The notes below the pieces were generated by a model that was not told where the DNA came from, did no database searches, and worked only from the letters and a program-made list of their open reading frames with translations. The position numbers and the translations under genes are program-made. DNA of 64,000 bases from Deinococcus piscis. Lineage in GTDB: Bacteria; Deinococcota; Deinococci; Deinococcales; Deinococcaceae. The stretch spans positions 62,001 through 126,000 of the forward strand of contig NZ_BNAL01000003.1 of the NCBI RefSeq assembly GCF_014653275.1, in the 5' to 3' direction. Of the stretch, positions 26,204 to 35,786 are shown in pieces (positions within the stretch are counted from its first letter, which is position 1; every line of letters begins with the position of its first letter).

Positions 26204-27580
26204 TTGCCTGGGAGTCTATCCACGCTGAGCAGCGCCAAGGTGGCCTGGCACGAAAGCCTACGCTTCCGCCTGGCGCTCGCTTTTAGTTTGGTCACGTTGG
26301 TGCTGGTTACGCTGGTGGGCAGTGCCATGATGTCTCTGCTGCTAAGCGGCATGGACAGCCAATTTCAGCTGCGGCTGACGGACCGGGCCGATACCCTTTC
26401 GCAGCGCCTGAGTGATCCCGCAGCGGGCCTCGGCGAATCGTTGCCGCCGGTTCAGGGCAGTTTTTTTGCCATTGTGGACCAGGAGGGCACGGTGCTCCAG
26501 GTGCCGGACGACCCCACGCTCGCTTACCAGGTAGGCGAACGCTTTCCTTACCCGCTTGACGGCGACCTGACCATTTCTGGCGTGCCTTTTCGCGGGGCGT
26601 CGCGGGAACTGACTGGGTTCTCCGAGGGGCAAACCCTGTGGGTGGCGCTGCCCAGCGAACCGTTGACCGACGCCCGTGACGCTGCGGGCCGCGCCCTGTT
26701 GCTGGCGATGACCGTAACCCCGTTGCTGACGCTCCTGCTCGGCTATCTGCTTGGCCAGCGGATGCTGTCACACCTGGGCCGCGCAGCGCTGCTGGCAGAC
26801 CGGATTGACCCTTCTCACAGCGTGGCGGCCTTGCCGCTGCCCGCGCGGCGCGATGAGGTTCACCGCCTGATCAGCGCCATCAACCGCCTGCTGGTGCGGA
26901 TTGATGCCCAGCAGCACCGCGAAAAAGCCCTGCTGGGCCAGATCGTGCATGAATTGGGCGCCCCGCTGACCGTGCTCAAGGCCACACTGGACCGCGCTGG
27001 CGAGCGCACCGGGGACCCCGAAATTCAAAAAGCCGCCCTGGTGGCCGATGAACTGACTTTTACCACCCAGGACTTGATGCAGCTGGCCCGTGGGGAGCTG
27101 GACTTGAAGCTGGCGTGGCACCTGATCGGGGCGGCCTCCCTGCGAGACCGCCTGGAGCGCCTGGTGCCGGGCACCGACTATACGGGCGACTGGAATGGCA
27201 TGATTCTGTGCGACCCTGACCGGCTGACGCAGGCACTACGCAACCTGCTGGCCAATGCGCGCCGCGCCGCCGGGGCAAGCGGACAGGTAACGCTGAACCT
27301 GCGGACAGCTGGGGAACAGCTGCATTTCACCGTGCGCGACACTGGCCCTGGCCTGCCTGCTGACCTGGGCGAGAGCATCTTTGACCCGTTTGTGAGTGGC
27401 AGTGGGTCCAGTGGTCTGGGCCTGAGCGTCAGTCGGCAGATTGCTGAGCTGCACGGCGGCAACTTGGTGGGGGGCAACAGCGCTGGCGGCGGCGCTGAGT
27501 TCTGTCTCAGCATTCCTGCGGTGCTGTTGGACGGCGAAGGGGACGAGGAAGACTCGGAGCCGGACCCTGAGGAGGCTTAG
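26204..27580 (+). CDS. Sensor histidine kinase
   Basis: 458 residues from a TTG start (AGGAGAAG 6-12 bases upstream). First membrane segment about residues 27-48, periplasmic domain about 49-165, second segment about 168-190, HAMP, then the dimerisation box with the phosphorylated His in [11 protein letters not shown] (unusual GAP where RTP is common) and the ATPase N-box [11 protein letters not shown]1 DTGPGLP, F-box and G2 GSSGLGLSV. Partner of the response regulator at 25523. The signal sensed is unknown; the exported protein of the operon is a candidate input. Confidence 0.93.
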   Translation: MPGSLSTLSSAKVAWHESLRFRLALAFSLVTLVLVTLVGSAMMSLLLSGMDSQFQLRLTDRADTLSQRLSDPAAGLGESLPPVQGSFFAIVDQEGTVLQVPDDPTLAYQVGERFPYPLDGDLTISGVPFRGASRELTGFSEGQTLWVALPSEPLTDARDAAGRALLLAMTVTPLLTLLLGYLLGQRMLSHLGRAALLADRIDPSHSVAALPLPARRDEVHRLISAINRLLVRIDAQQHREKALLGQIVHELGAPLTVLKATLDRAGERTGDPEIQKAALVADELTFTTQDLMQLARGELDLKLAWHLIGAASLRDRLERLVPGTDYTGDWNGMILCDPDRLTQALRNLLANARRAAGASGQVTLNLRTAGEQLHFTVRDTGPGLPADLGESIFDPFVSGSGSSGLGLSVSRQIAELHGGNLVGGNSAGGGAEFCLSIPAVLLDGEGDEEDSEPDPEEA

Positions 27581-27612
27581 GCGCTCCCCTGGAGGCGTGG
27601 CCGCTGCTCCCT

Positions 27613-27618
27613 TATGCT
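27613..27618 (+). promoter_or_regulatory. -10 box of a leaderless promoter (dprA)
   Basis: TATGCT, 6 bases before the GTG at 27625. Confidence 0.5.
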
Positions 27619-27624
27619 GGATAG

Positions 27625-28743
27625 GTGAGCCTGTTCGCTCCTGTATCCACCACCCCGCCTGCCGCCGAACTGCTGGCCTTGCTGACCCTGCGCCTGACTC
27701 CAGGGCTGGGTCCACGCCGGATTGAGGCACTGCGGCAGCACTTCGGTTCAGCGCTGGGTGTGCTGGACGCTCCCCGTGAAGCACTGCGTGCCGTGCCTGG
27801 GCTAGACAGCCGCAGCGTGGCGGCGCTGGGGACAGCGGGCCCGCGTGAAGCTGCCGAGCAGGAGCTGGAGAAAGTGGCGGCGGCCCGGGCCCAGGGCAAG
27901 GACATCACCCTGCTGGGGCGTGGGCTTCCGGGCTATCCGCCGGCACTAGAAGCTCTGGGTGACCCACCCGCCGTGCTGTGGGTGCGTGGACCGCTGCCGG
28001 AGCTGCCGCCCACGCCGCCGGCGGTGGGGATTGTAGGCACCCGCAGTGCCAGCCCGCATGCCCTCAGCCTGACCCGGCAGATTGCCGCTGACCTGGCGGG
28101 AGCCGGGCTGGCCGTGGTCAGCGGCCTGGCGCGGGGCGTGGACACGGCGGCCCACAGCGCTGCCGTAGACACCGGGGGCCTGAGTCTGGGCGTGGTCGGG
28201 CACGCGGTGGACCGTGTCTACCCGGCAGAGAACGTGGACCTGGCCCGCCGCTTGACCCTGGTCAGCGAATACCCGCTGGGCACCGGTCCCAAAGCCCATC
28301 ATTTCCCGCAGCGCAACCGCCTGATTGCCGCCCTCTCTGCTGGTGTACTGGTGGTGGAAGGCGAACTGAAATCCGGGTCGCTCATCACGGCCACCCATGC
28401 GCTGGAATGTGGGCGTACCGTGTTTGCGGTGCCGGGCCGCGCCGGTGACCTGCGGGCAGCTGGCCCCCACCGCCTACTGCGCGAAGGTGCCGTCCTGACC
28501 GAAACCGCCGCCGACATCCTGACCGAGCTGGGCTGGGCGGCAGGGGTGGCAGCGTCAGGGCACGCCGCACCTGAGCTGCCCCCCGAGCAGGCCGCCGTGT
28601 ATGCCGCACTGAGTGAGCCACGCACGCTTGATGACCTGTCAGCCCTGACAGGCCTGAGCCTGACCGACCTGCAAACCGCGCTGATGATGCTGCAACTCTC
28701 TGGGCTGGCCGAGGACAGCGGCGGGCGCTGGCTGCGGCGTTAG
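27625..28743 (+). CDS. dprA: DNA processing protein DprA
   Basis: 372 residues, GTG start. N-terminal SAM-like helices; a Rossmann-like core with [26 protein letters not shown] and [20 protein letters not shown] and the single-strand DNA/RecA region [20 protein letters not shown]; a C-terminal winged-helix domain (residues about 310-372, [16 protein letters not shown]). DprA protects incoming single strands and loads RecA during natural transformation. It is convergent with the next gene, and the two overlap by 4 bases at their stop codons. Confidence 0.95.
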   Translation: MSLFAPVSTTPPAAELLALLTLRLTPGLGPRRIEALRQHFGSALGVLDAPREALRAVPGLDSRSVAALGTAGPREAAEQELEKVAAARAQGKDITLLGRGLPGYPPALEALGDPPAVLWVRGPLPELPPTPPAVGIVGTRSASPHALSLTRQIAADLAGAGLAVVSGLARGVDTAAHSAAVDTGGLSLGVVGHAVDRVYPAENVDLARRLTLVSEYPLGTGPKAHHFPQRNRLIAALSAGVLVVEGELKSGSLITATHALECGRTVFAVPGRAGDLRAAGPHRLLREGAVLTETAADILTELGWAAGVAASGHAAPELPPEQAAVYAALSEPRTLDDLSALTGLSLTDLQTALMMLQLSGLAEDSGGRWLRR

Positions 28744-29045
28744 CAGAACATCATAGATGTCAGAAGCAGCAGCAGACTGGACCCCAGCAAAAATGGAGTC
28801 AGGACGGGATGAAAGGTTTGGCGGTCAGGAACGCGCTGGCTGAGCAGGGGAGGGAGGCCGCCCACCAGCAGTAGCGCGGCTGAAAGGTGACGCAGCTTCT
28901 CGCAGCTGCGCAGCCAACCGGCCAGCCAGGGGAGCAGATACAGCTCCAACAGCAGGAGCCCGGCAACCATCAGGCCAGAGGCTACGTATTCAGCAGCGCG
29001 GCTGGATGGTGCCCCCGACCCTGTACCGCTTTTGCTGCCCTCCAC
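28740..29045 (-). CDS. Small membrane protein
   Basis: About 101 residues from a GTG at 29045, 2 bases after the DUF2231 stop codon, so probably translated by reinitiation. Two or three hydrophobic segments ([54 protein letters not shown]). No domain recognised. The longer frame to 29258 overlaps the upstream gene and is not used. The operon position suggests a partner of the DUF2231 protein. Confidence 0.55.
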   Translation of the reverse strand: MEGSKSGTGSGAPSSRAAEYVASGLMVAGLLLLELYLLPWLAGWLRSCEKLRHLSAALLLVGGLPPLLSQRVPDRQTFHPVLTPFLLGSSLLLLLTSMMFC

Positions 29046-29047
29046 GC

Positions 29048-29608
29048 TCAGCCCATGCGGTGGCGGTACACCAGCTGCCCGCCCAGCAACCCACCGGCCA
29101 GTGCCAGGCCCAGGCCTGCACCACTGAGAGCTTTGCCCAGCTTGCGCTGGCCCCGGCGGCGGGCCAGCAAGGAGCCGACATTCAGGAAGAAGGCTGTTTC
29201 GTTGAGCGCTCCGTGAATCAGGCCAGTGCGCCGCGCCTGGCCGCGTGCTGACGTCCACTCGGTCCAGCCGGTGGCGATGGCCCCCAGGCCGCCTACTGTG
29301 CCCAGCAGCAGGGCCGCGTCTGCCGCTTTCTCGCGGTGCTGGCGGTCCTCAGCGCTGCCGCCCAGTGGCGCAAAATCCAGCACCCCGGCAATCATCCAGC
29401 CGCCCAGCGGCAAATGTACCAGCGCTGGGTGCAGCGGGTGGCCCAGCCATTCGCCATGTAGGGTGTCTACCACGCTGTGCGGCAAGTGGCTCTGCACGCT
29501 GATCAGCGCCTCCTGCACTTCGCGTGAGAGCTGGTCTAGAGCGCGGTGTTCAGAAATCCGGTCTTCAAGGCGGTTGCTGGGGCTGGAGTCTGCAAAAGTC
29601 AGATTCAT
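29048..29608 (-). CDS. DUF2231-family membrane protein
   Basis: 186 residues. A polar N-terminus of 50 residues is followed by the DUF2231 signature GHPLHPALVHLPLGGWMIAG, with histidines near the start of the first membrane helix, and about four membrane segments in all. Shine-Dalgarno CAGGAGG. The function of the family is not established; the paired histidines suggest metal or haem binding. Confidence 0.82.
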   Translation of the reverse strand: MNLTFADSSPSNRLEDRISEHRALDQLSREVQEALISVQSHLPHSVVDTLHGEWLGHPLHPALVHLPLGGWMIAGVLDFAPLGGSAEDRQHREKAADAALLLGTVGGLGAIATGWTEWTSARGQARRTGLIHGALNETAFFLNVGSLLARRRGQRKLGKALSGAGLGLALAGGLLGGQLVYRHRMG

Positions 29609-29724
29609 GTGGCATTTCCTCCTGAAGCGAAAGAAAAAAAGCGACGGTGTGGTTGACTGCAGTCTAAGCGGCCTGGAGATTCGCAGTCTCCGCCGCAGCT
29701 TGCCCGATGCTTTACACTCTGGGG

Positions 29725-30510
29725 TTGATGACGCTTTCTCCTTCCAGTTCGCGGGTGCCGCGCAGTCAGCCGCAGCCCGGCCACCTGTACGACGTGGCGG
29801 TGATCGGTGCGGGCCTGGCCGGCAGCGAGCTGGCCCTGCGCCTGGCCGGAGCCGGGCAAGACGTGCTGCTGGTCACGCAGGCGCTGGACCATGTGGGCAA
29901 CCTGTACGCCCCCACGCTGGCCGGGGCTGCTTTTCCAGTGGAGAGCCGCCTGGGTGGATTGGCCGCCCAGCTGCCACAGGACGCCGACAGCTGGACCTTT
30001 CACCGGCTGCTGAAGACCCGGCTGGAAGTCACAGACGGTCTGCACCTGCTGCAAAGCACCGTGACCACGCTAGACGAGGAGGAGGCCAGCGGGCAGATAG
30101 AGGCCCTGGTGCGCCTCGGCACCTGGGAAGGCCCCGCCCTGACGGCCCGCCGCGCCGTGCTGGCGGTGGGCGCGTTTCTCAAGGGTCGCCTGCTGGTGGG
30201 CGACACCCTGGAGGACGCCGGGCGGCTCTCCGAAGTCGCCTACGACTTCCTGGCCGATGATCTGGCCCGCAGTGGGGTGTACCTGACCGGCAGCGCACAG
30301 GAAGCCGCCGGGGTACAAGGAGCGCCGCCCTATGAGGTGCGTTTCCTGACCCTGGCAGCAAGTGAGCTGGACGGCTTCCGGGTGGAGCGCTTCAGTGAGG
30401 TGTACGCCCTGGGCCGCTGCACGCCGCAGGGGGACACCTACCGCCGCGTGCTGGAAGACGCTGCCGCCCTGGCCGCCGAGCTGACCGAGTCCAATAGGGG
30501 AGAAGCATGA
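29725..30510 (+). CDS. Short GidA-like FAD protein
   Basis: About 260 residues, far shorter than MnmG. The FAD motif is VIGAGLAGSELALRLAGAG (residues about 25-43); the middle has an AVGAFLKGRLLVGDT segment resembling MnmG's AAGTFMRG. It lacks the C-terminal MnmE- and tRNA-binding parts. A family of such 'GidA-related' short proteins is known from Thermus (structure known, function unclear). TACACT lies 6 bases before the TTG at 29725, while ATG 29728 follows immediately; either may be the start. It overlaps trmB by 4 bases (ATGA), so a role next to tRNA modification is plausible. Confidence 0.8.
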   Translation: MMTLSPSSSRVPRSQPQPGHLYDVAVIGAGLAGSELALRLAGAGQDVLLVTQALDHVGNLYAPTLAGAAFPVESRLGGLAAQLPQDADSWTFHRLLKTRLEVTDGLHLLQSTVTTLDEEEASGQIEALVRLGTWEGPALTARRAVLAVGAFLKGRLLVGDTLEDAGRLSEVAYDFLADDLARSGVYLTGSAQEAAGVQGAPPYEVRFLTLAASELDGFRVERFSEVYALGRCTPQGDTYRRVLEDAAALAAELTESNRGEA

Positions 30511-31496
30511 TTTACCGCCTGGGTGATTTTCAGTTTCCGTCCGCTCCTGAGGGGCTGTATCCGCAGACGCCGCAGCGCCCCTGGGTGCTGGAAGTGGGCT
30601 TCGGTGATGGGCGCTTCTGGCCGCACTACGCGCAGACCTTTGCCGAGGTGCCTAATTACCTGGGTGTGGAGATCAGCGGAGTGTCGTTGCTCAAGGCGCA
30701 CCGCCGCCTGAGGGACGCGGGTCTGGACAACGCCATCTTGACCAAGTTGCCCGCCGAGGTGTTGGTGCGTGAAGTCGTGCCGCACGGTGCGCTTGACTTG
30801 ATGGTGGTCAATTTCCCCGATCCCTGGCCCAAAGCTGGACATGAGGAGAACCGTCTGCTACGGGCTCCTTTTTTCCAGTTGGCGGCCAGCCGCCTGAAAC
30901 CCGGCGGCGCGGTGCTGCTGACCACCGACCATGACGAATACTTCGAATTTGCCTGCGCCCAGGCCGAGGCCAGCGGCGTGATGCGGGTGGAGCGGACCGA
31001 GCCGCCTCCTGCGGCCCTAGAAACCAAGTACGCCCTCAAGTGGCGTGACCTGGGCCTGGCGGCGCAGCACGCCCGCTTTGTGCCCACTGCCCACCCCAAA
31101 GTGCCGCACAGCGGCTACGCGCCTTATCCCCCCCAGGAGGATTCCACCGTGCCCCACAGCATTGTTCGGCTGCCTGCCGAGTTTGGCCCCCAGAGCTTTA
31201 GCAAGCACACAGCCCGCGACCCGCGTGGAGCCTGGACCGTGGTGCTGCTGGACCTATACGCCAGCCTGCGCCGCAGCGGGCATGGCCCCAACTGGGTGGC
31301 ACTGGCCCACGTGGTGGAAGGTGACTTGACCCAGGAGGTCTTGATTGATGTGACCGCCCGTGAGGACGGCAGTACCCTGGTGCGGCTGGGGCGATTTGGC
31401 GGGCCAATCATCACACCCGGGGTCAAGGCGGCGGTGGGGGTCTTGACGGACCGCCTGGCCGAGCTGGGCGCGGAAGTGCAGCACCGGGGCTACTGA
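30507..31496 (+). CDS. trmB: tRNA (guanine46-N7)-methyltransferase
   Basis: 329 residues. SAM motif LEVGFGDGRFW near residues 28-38, then VEISGVSLLKAHRRL, and the TrmB hallmark VVNFPDPWPKAGHEENRLL near residues 100-118. After the catalytic domain (about 210 residues) a C-terminal extension of about 110 residues (from the SIVRLPAEFG block on) is present, as in Deinococcus-Thermus TrmB, and may help bind tRNA. It makes m7G46 in the variable loop. Confidence 0.93.
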   Translation: MIYRLGDFQFPSAPEGLYPQTPQRPWVLEVGFGDGRFWPHYAQTFAEVPNYLGVEISGVSLLKAHRRLRDAGLDNAILTKLPAEVLVREVVPHGALDLMVVNFPDPWPKAGHEENRLLRAPFFQLAASRLKPGGAVLLTTDHDEYFEFACAQAEASGVMRVERTEPPPAALETKYALKWRDLGLAAQHARFVPTAHPKVPHSGYAPYPPQEDSTVPHSIVRLPAEFGPQSFSKHTARDPRGAWTVVLLDLYASLRRSGHGPNWVALAHVVEGDLTQEVLIDVTAREDGSTLVRLGRFGGPIITPGVKAAVGVLTDRLAELGAEVQHRGY

Positions 31497-31522
31497 CCAG
31501 GCCGCCCTGGCCTGGTCGGCGC

Positions 31523-31939
31523 TCAGCCCTGGCGAATGGCGTGAATGGACGGTGTGCTGGGTAGCGCTCCCAGGTCCAGCGCGGCCCAGTGCTGGTGCGC
31601 AGTCACCACCGGCACATTCAGCCGCGAAGCCATCGCCAGGGCGTAGCGGTCCCCCAGCGACAGGCCCGACTGCGGTCCAAGCCCAGCCAGGCGGGCTGCC
31701 AGGTCAGCGTCTTGGTCCTGGCCCACATCTATGCGAATCACTTTTTTGAGGCGGGCAGCAACCAGGTCTGGCTCGTGCACATCGCTGCGGCGCGACAGCT
31801 GGGTCAGCATCTCGGTCCAGGTCACGGCGTGCATGGCGGAATACTCCAGCAGTTCGGCCACGCTGCTGGCACCTTCTTTGTTGAGGACATAACTGAGCAG
31901 CGAGCTGGCGTCCAGCACACAGCGGGTGGGCGGTGTCAT
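31523..31939 (-). CDS. PIN-domain protein, VapC-like, no partner antitoxin seen
   Basis: 138 residues from the ATG at 31939, placed there because TACAAT lies 7 bases upstream. The acidic residues expected of a PIN nuclease are present: Asp in CVLDASSLLSYVL, Glu in TWTEMLTQL, and the SLGDRYALAMASRLNVPVVT block with Asp. Such proteins cut tRNA, rRNA or other RNA. VapC genes normally follow a small antitoxin gene; here both neighbours are on the opposite strand and no short DNA-binding ORF is attached, so it is an orphan or a housekeeping PIN ribonuclease. Confidence 0.82.
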   Translation of the reverse strand: MTPPTRCVLDASSLLSYVLNKEGASSVAELLEYSAMHAVTWTEMLTQLSRRSDVHEPDLVAARLKKVIRIDVGQDQDADLAARLAGLGPQSGLSLGDRYALAMASRLNVPVVTAHQHWAALDLGALPSTPSIHAIRQG

Positions 31940-31946
31940 GTGCAGC

Positions 31947-31952
31947 ATTGTA
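31947..31952 (-). promoter_or_regulatory. -10 box of a leaderless promoter (PIN gene)
   Basis: TACAAT on the minus strand, 7 bases before the ATG at 31939. It overlaps by two bases the plus-strand TAGACT (31951-31956) that may serve the methyltransferase gene, so the two divergent promoters share sequence. Confidence 0.45.
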
Positions 31953-31967
31953 GACTGCCCGTCTGCC

Positions 31968-32891
31968 ATGACTCTTTCAAGCACCGACCCTCACTTTGGC
32001 CGGCAGCCCATGAGTGCTTTGCTGCCTGCTCTGCGCCGGGCACTGGCAGCAGAGTCGGAGGTCAGTTTCAGTGTGCCCGACCCAGACCTGGGGGTGGGAC
32101 AGTACGCAGGCGAGCTGGGACCGGCGGGGCCGCACCGCCCCTGGGCCGTGTGGACTGATCTGGCTGATCTGCTGGACGCACACCTGATGGTGGGTGAGCG
32201 TCAGCCTGGTGGTCAGGTCCAGCTGACCCTGCGCCGCCGCACGTACAGGCTGGACCCTGACCGAGACTACAGCGCGGGCAGCGAGTTTGCCCGCGTGGAC
32301 AAACTGGAAGACCCCACTTTTCTCTTCACGCTGGTCGAGGCGCTGCGCCGGGTCAGCCCGCCGGACGGGGGCCGGGTGCTGGCGCTGGGTGTAGGCACGG
32401 GACGCGAGCTAGACGCCCTGGCGCTGGCCTTTCCAGAGCGGCAGTTGGACGTGCTGGGCCTGGACCTGGACATTTCGGCGCTGGCCGCCGCCCAGGTGCG
32501 GCATCCCACCTTTAACTTTCGCCAGCAGGATATTGGGGCACTCCCGCAGGATCTGGGCCGCTTTGATCTGGTGCTGGCCCTCAGCGTGCTGCAAAGTCGG
32601 GGGGTGCCGCTGGACAGTGTGCTGCGGACCCTGCACCGCCAACATCTGACCCCGGGCGGCGGCCTGGTGCTGGGCTTTCCGAATGCCCGCTACAGCGGCG
32701 GTGAGCTGAGCTACGGAGCGCGGCTGCGCAACTTCGCCCGGCCTGACCTCAGCCTGCTGTTTGCAGACGTGGCCCAGGTTCGGCGCTACCTGAACAAGCA
32801 CGGCTACAAGGTCTTCGTGACCGGCAAGTATGAGGTGTTGGTCACTGCCATTCCTGGCGGAGCCATCACACCAACAGGACTAGAGCTGTAG
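31968..32891 (+). CDS. Class I SAM-dependent methyltransferase
   Basis: 307 residues from the ATG at 31968. The SAM motif is VLALGVGTGRELDALALAFP near residues 140-160, followed by the acidic residue that binds the SAM ribose (LGLDLD) and a DLVLALSVLQ segment. The N-terminal 125 residues are an extra domain not recognised. The substrate is unknown; the family includes tRNA, protein and small-molecule methylases. The gene ends 49 bases before murI, convergently. Confidence 0.75.
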   Translation: MTLSSTDPHFGRQPMSALLPALRRALAAESEVSFSVPDPDLGVGQYAGELGPAGPHRPWAVWTDLADLLDAHLMVGERQPGGQVQLTLRRRTYRLDPDRDYSAGSEFARVDKLEDPTFLFTLVEALRRVSPPDGGRVLALGVGTGRELDALALAFPERQLDVLGLDLDISALAAAQVRHPTFNFRQQDIGALPQDLGRFDLVLALSVLQSRGVPLDSVLRTLHRQHLTPGGGLVLGFPNARYSGGELSYGARLRNFARPDLSLLFADVAQVRRYLNKHGYKVFVTGKYEVLVTAIPGGAITPTGLEL

Positions 32892-32894
32892 AGC

Positions 32895-32926
32895 AAAAAG
32901 CTGCCGGAGAATACTGTTCCGGCAGC
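32895..32926 (-). terminator. Intrinsic terminator of murI
   Basis: GCTGCCGGA/TCCGGCAGC 9-bp stem, 9-base loop, followed on the minus strand by TTTTT. Confidence 0.88.
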
Positions 32927-32939
32927 CCATAGGACAGAA

Positions 32940-33986
32940 TTACTTCTGAATGTCCTGCATATTCTTCTCTAGCTCGGCCAGCTTTTCCTGGGGGTCGGCT
33001 TTGGGGTCCAGGCCGTTGGCATCGGCGTCGCCGGTTGCGCCCTGCATGCCCTCAGTGATTTCAGCCTGCTGGTCGGTGTCCACGTAGCCGCTGGTGGTCG
33101 TTTCCTTGGTGTTGTCGGTCATGCCCCATTCTCTTCTCCTCTCCGCTGCCTTTGCTGAGTCGGAGCCCAACTGAGGATGAACAGCGGCGGCCTGCACCGT
33201 GACCGCCTCGCCCAGCAGCCGCGACATCATGGTCTGCGCCGCTGCGGGGTCGCCCGTCACGTAGAACTGCACTGGAGCTGCCTGAGCCGACGTTGCGGGA
33301 GCCAGTGCGCCGCGTTCCTCCAGCACCCGCGCGGTCTGCCGGGCCACAGCGCTGCCGCTGTCGACCAGCGTGAACTGGTCCTTGAACTCGCGCCGGATGC
33401 TACCGGCCAGAAAAGGGTAATGCGTGCAGCCCAGCACCAGCTGGTCGGCCCCCGCTTCGGCCAGGGGACGCAGAAGTTCGCGCAGCAGGGCGCGGGCGTC
33501 ACTGCTGTCGGCTTCGCCCCGCTCCACCAGGGGCACCAGTTCGGGGCTGGTGGTCAGCAGCACCTGCACACCGCGCGGCGCGGCCCACTCGGCCACAGAC
33601 CCCTGCAACTTGGAGCCGCGCAGGGTGGCGGGGGTCGCCATGACGCCGATCACGCCGCTGCGGGTGTTCAGCGCCGCTGGCTTGACGGCAGGCACCAGCC
33701 CCACAATCGGCCAGCTGGGAAAGGTGGCCCGCAGGTGCTGTAGGCCGTAGGCGGAAGCGGTGTTGCAGGCCACCACCAATGCTTTGCAGCCCCGGTCATG
33801 CAGCCAGTGGGCCGCCGCTTCGGTGAGCTGGCGGATGTCCTCATCGCTGCGGCTGCCGTATGGCAGGTGCGCGGTATCGGCCAGGTAGCAAAAACGCTCG
33901 TGCGGCAACTCGCGGCGCAGCTCGGCCAGGACGCTCAGGCCACCCACCCCACTGTCGAATACCCCGATGGGCGCTGCCTCATTCAC
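32940..33986 (-). CDS. murI: Glutamate racemase with in-frame C-terminal acidic extension
   Basis: 348 residues. The first 288 are glutamate racemase: GVFDSGVGGLSVL (catalytic Asp/Ser region), both catalytic cysteines in VVACNTASAYG and VLGCTHYPFLAG. It makes D-glutamate for peptidoglycan. The frame then runs on without a stop into 60 acidic, Thr/Asp/Gly-rich residues starting at a Met (ATG at 33122; MTDNTKETTTSGYVDTDQQA). That segment has the look of a separate small protein and an AGGAGAAG sits 10 bases upstream of its Met, so it may be a second gene read either as a fusion or from its own start. Confidence 0.9.
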   Translation of the reverse strand: MNEAAPIGVFDSGVGGLSVLAELRRELPHERFCYLADTAHLPYGSRSDEDIRQLTEAAAHWLHDRGCKALVVACNTASAYGLQHLRATFPSWPIVGLVPAVKPAALNTRSGVIGVMATPATLRGSKLQGSVAEWAAPRGVQVLLTTSPELVPLVERGEADSSDARALLRELLRPLAEAGADQLVLGCTHYPFLAGSIRREFKDQFTLVDSGSAVARQTARVLEERGALAPATSAQAAPVQFYVTGDPAAAQTMMSRLLGEAVTVQAAAVHPQLGSDSAKAAERRREWGMTDNTKETTTSGYVDTDQQAEITEGMQGATGDADANGLDPKADPQEKLAELEKNMQDIQK

Positions 33987-34037
33987 CGCGTCATCATAGC
34001 GTCCGGTCTGCCCAGGCAGGGGCGCTGCTGCACCCGC

Positions 34038-35786
34038 TCAGGCCCCGTGGACCCGCGCCCGCTTCTCGGCCTCAATGGCCCGCTGAAGCTCGGTAATCTG
34101 CCGCAGGATGCTGGCCTGCTGGGTAGGCGGCGCTTCAAGCAACTGCGACTTGAGTAGCTTGACCTCGCCGCGCAGGGACTCGATGCTCAGCCCGGTCTGA
34201 ATATCGTCCACCGCCGCTGCCGCGTAGGTCTGCTGCTTGGCCTCGTACTCCTCGTGCCCGGCCCGTGAGATGTTGCCGCTCTGGCGCGTTTCGAACATCA
34301 GCCGAATCAGTTGGCCCTCTTCCGGCTGGCCCCGGAACACGCTCATGATGTCGTCGGTGCTCTGTGCCCCCTGGGCCGCCAGCATGACCTTGCGGACCAG
34401 TTCGTTGCGCCAGCCCAGGGTGCCGTCCAGCTTGGCCAGCAGCCGGGGATCCACCAGCAGTTGCCGCAGCAGGGCCAGCTCGCGGTCTTCTTCATGGCCG
34501 CCCTGGGTCATGCCTGCCAGGTGGGTGTCGGTCAGGGTGCGCCGCTTGGCCTTGGAGCCAATCCAGTCCAGCAGGGCCTGCGGGCGGATGTCCAGCAGTT
34601 CGCATACCTTGGCGCGCATCTGGTCGGCCCCCTCGTCCAGTGGGTCCAGGTTCTGCATCCGTGGCAGCAGTTCCATCAGGATTTTGCGCTTGCCGTCGCG
34701 GCTGTCCAGGCCGTACTTGGCGCGGGCAGCCTGCACCCGGTAGTCAATCTCGTTCAGGCCGCCCTGAAGCGCCCGCTCGATGCTGGCGACGTCGCCTTCG
34801 CGCAGGGCGTCGGCGGGGTCTTTGCCGCTGGGCACCGAGGTGGCCCGCACCTGAAAGCGTGCCCCCACCGTCTGGTCCAGTCCCGACAGGGTGGCTCCCA
34901 GACCCGCCTCATCACGGTCAAACATCAGCACCAGCTCGCGTGCGCCGAGGCGTTCCAGCAGCGCAGCGTGCTCGGCGGTGAGCGCCGTGCCCAGGCTGGC
35001 CACAGCCCCTGCGAAACCATGCTGTTGCAGGGCGATCACGTCCATGTAGCCTTCGGCCACGATCAGCGGCTGCCCACCTTTCAGCACACTCCGGGCGCGG
35101 TGCAGGCCGTACAGCAGCTCGCCCTTCTTGAAGGCGTCCGTCTCGGGAGTGTTGAGATATTTGGGCTTGGAGTCGTCCAGCACGCGCCCGCCAAAGCCCA
35201 CCAGCCGCCCCAGATGGTCGCGGATGGGGAACATCACCCGGTTTCGGAAGCGGTCATACACCCGGCCCTGGTCGTTCTGGGTGAGCAGGCCAGCGTCCAG
35301 CAGGCTGCGCTCACTCAGGCCGTGGGTGCGGGCGTGTTGTAGCAGACCGTCCCAGCCGTCCGGCGCAAAGCCCAGCTCGAAATCCTCAATGACCTGCGCG
35401 GTCAGGCCCCGGCCCTGAAAATAGGCCAGGGCCGGGGCCTGACCGCGCAGGTGGCTGCGGAAATACTGGAGTGCGAAGTCATTGACGTCGTACAGGTCGC
35501 GGCTGACCCGCTCACCGTACTTTTGCTCCAGCTGTACGCCAGCCCGCTCGGCCAACTTGCGCAGCGCGTCTCCAAAACTGAGATTTTCAGTTTCCTGCAC
35601 AAACTTGAACACGTCCCCGCTGGCCTTGCAGCCAAAGCAGTGGTAGTAGCCCTGCTCGGTATCCACCTGAAAAGAGGGCGTCTTTTCCTTGTGAAAAGGA
35701 CATAGGCCCTTGAGCCGTCCCTTGCCTGCCGGAGTGAGGCTGACATATTCACCGATGACGTCCGCGATATTCAGCCGGTCGCGCAC
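34038..35786 (-). CDS. dnaG: DNA primase
   Basis: 582 residues from the GTG at 35786, close to the E. coli length. The zinc finger [11 protein letters not shown]...YYHCFGC is near residues 29-55, the RNA-polymerase domain includes the Toprim motifs [11 protein letters not shown] and MFDRDEAG, and the C-domain is the DnaB-binding part. It makes RNA primers at the fork. In frame, six codons upstream, an ATC follows GGAGG by 9 bases (IGTKED before [15 protein letters not shown]); that rare start would fit the family's N-terminus and the ribosome binding site better than the GTG. Confidence 0.93.
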   Translation of the reverse strand: MRDRLNIADVIGEYVSLTPAGKGRLKGLCPFHKEKTPSFQVDTEQGYYHCFGCKASGDVFKFVQETENLSFGDALRKLAERAGVQLEQKYGERVSRDLYDVNDFALQYFRSHLRGQAPALAYFQGRGLTAQVIEDFELGFAPDGWDGLLQHARTHGLSERSLLDAGLLTQNDQGRVYDRFRNRVMFPIRDHLGRLVGFGGRVLDDSKPKYLNTPETDAFKKGELLYGLHRARSVLKGGQPLIVAEGYMDVIALQQHGFAGAVASLGTALTAEHAALLERLGARELVLMFDRDEAGLGATLSGLDQTVGARFQVRATSVPSGKDPADALREGDVASIERALQGGLNEIDYRVQAARAKYGLDSRDGKRKILMELLPRMQNLDPLDEGADQMRAKVCELLDIRPQALLDWIGSKAKRRTLTDTHLAGMTQGGHEEDRELALLRQLLVDPRLLAKLDGTLGWRNELVRKVMLAAQGAQSTDDIMSVFRGQPEEGQLIRLMFETRQSGNISRAGHEEYEAKQQTYAAAAVDDIQTGLSIESLRGEVKLLKSQLLEAPPTQQASILRQITELQRAIEAEKRARVHGA

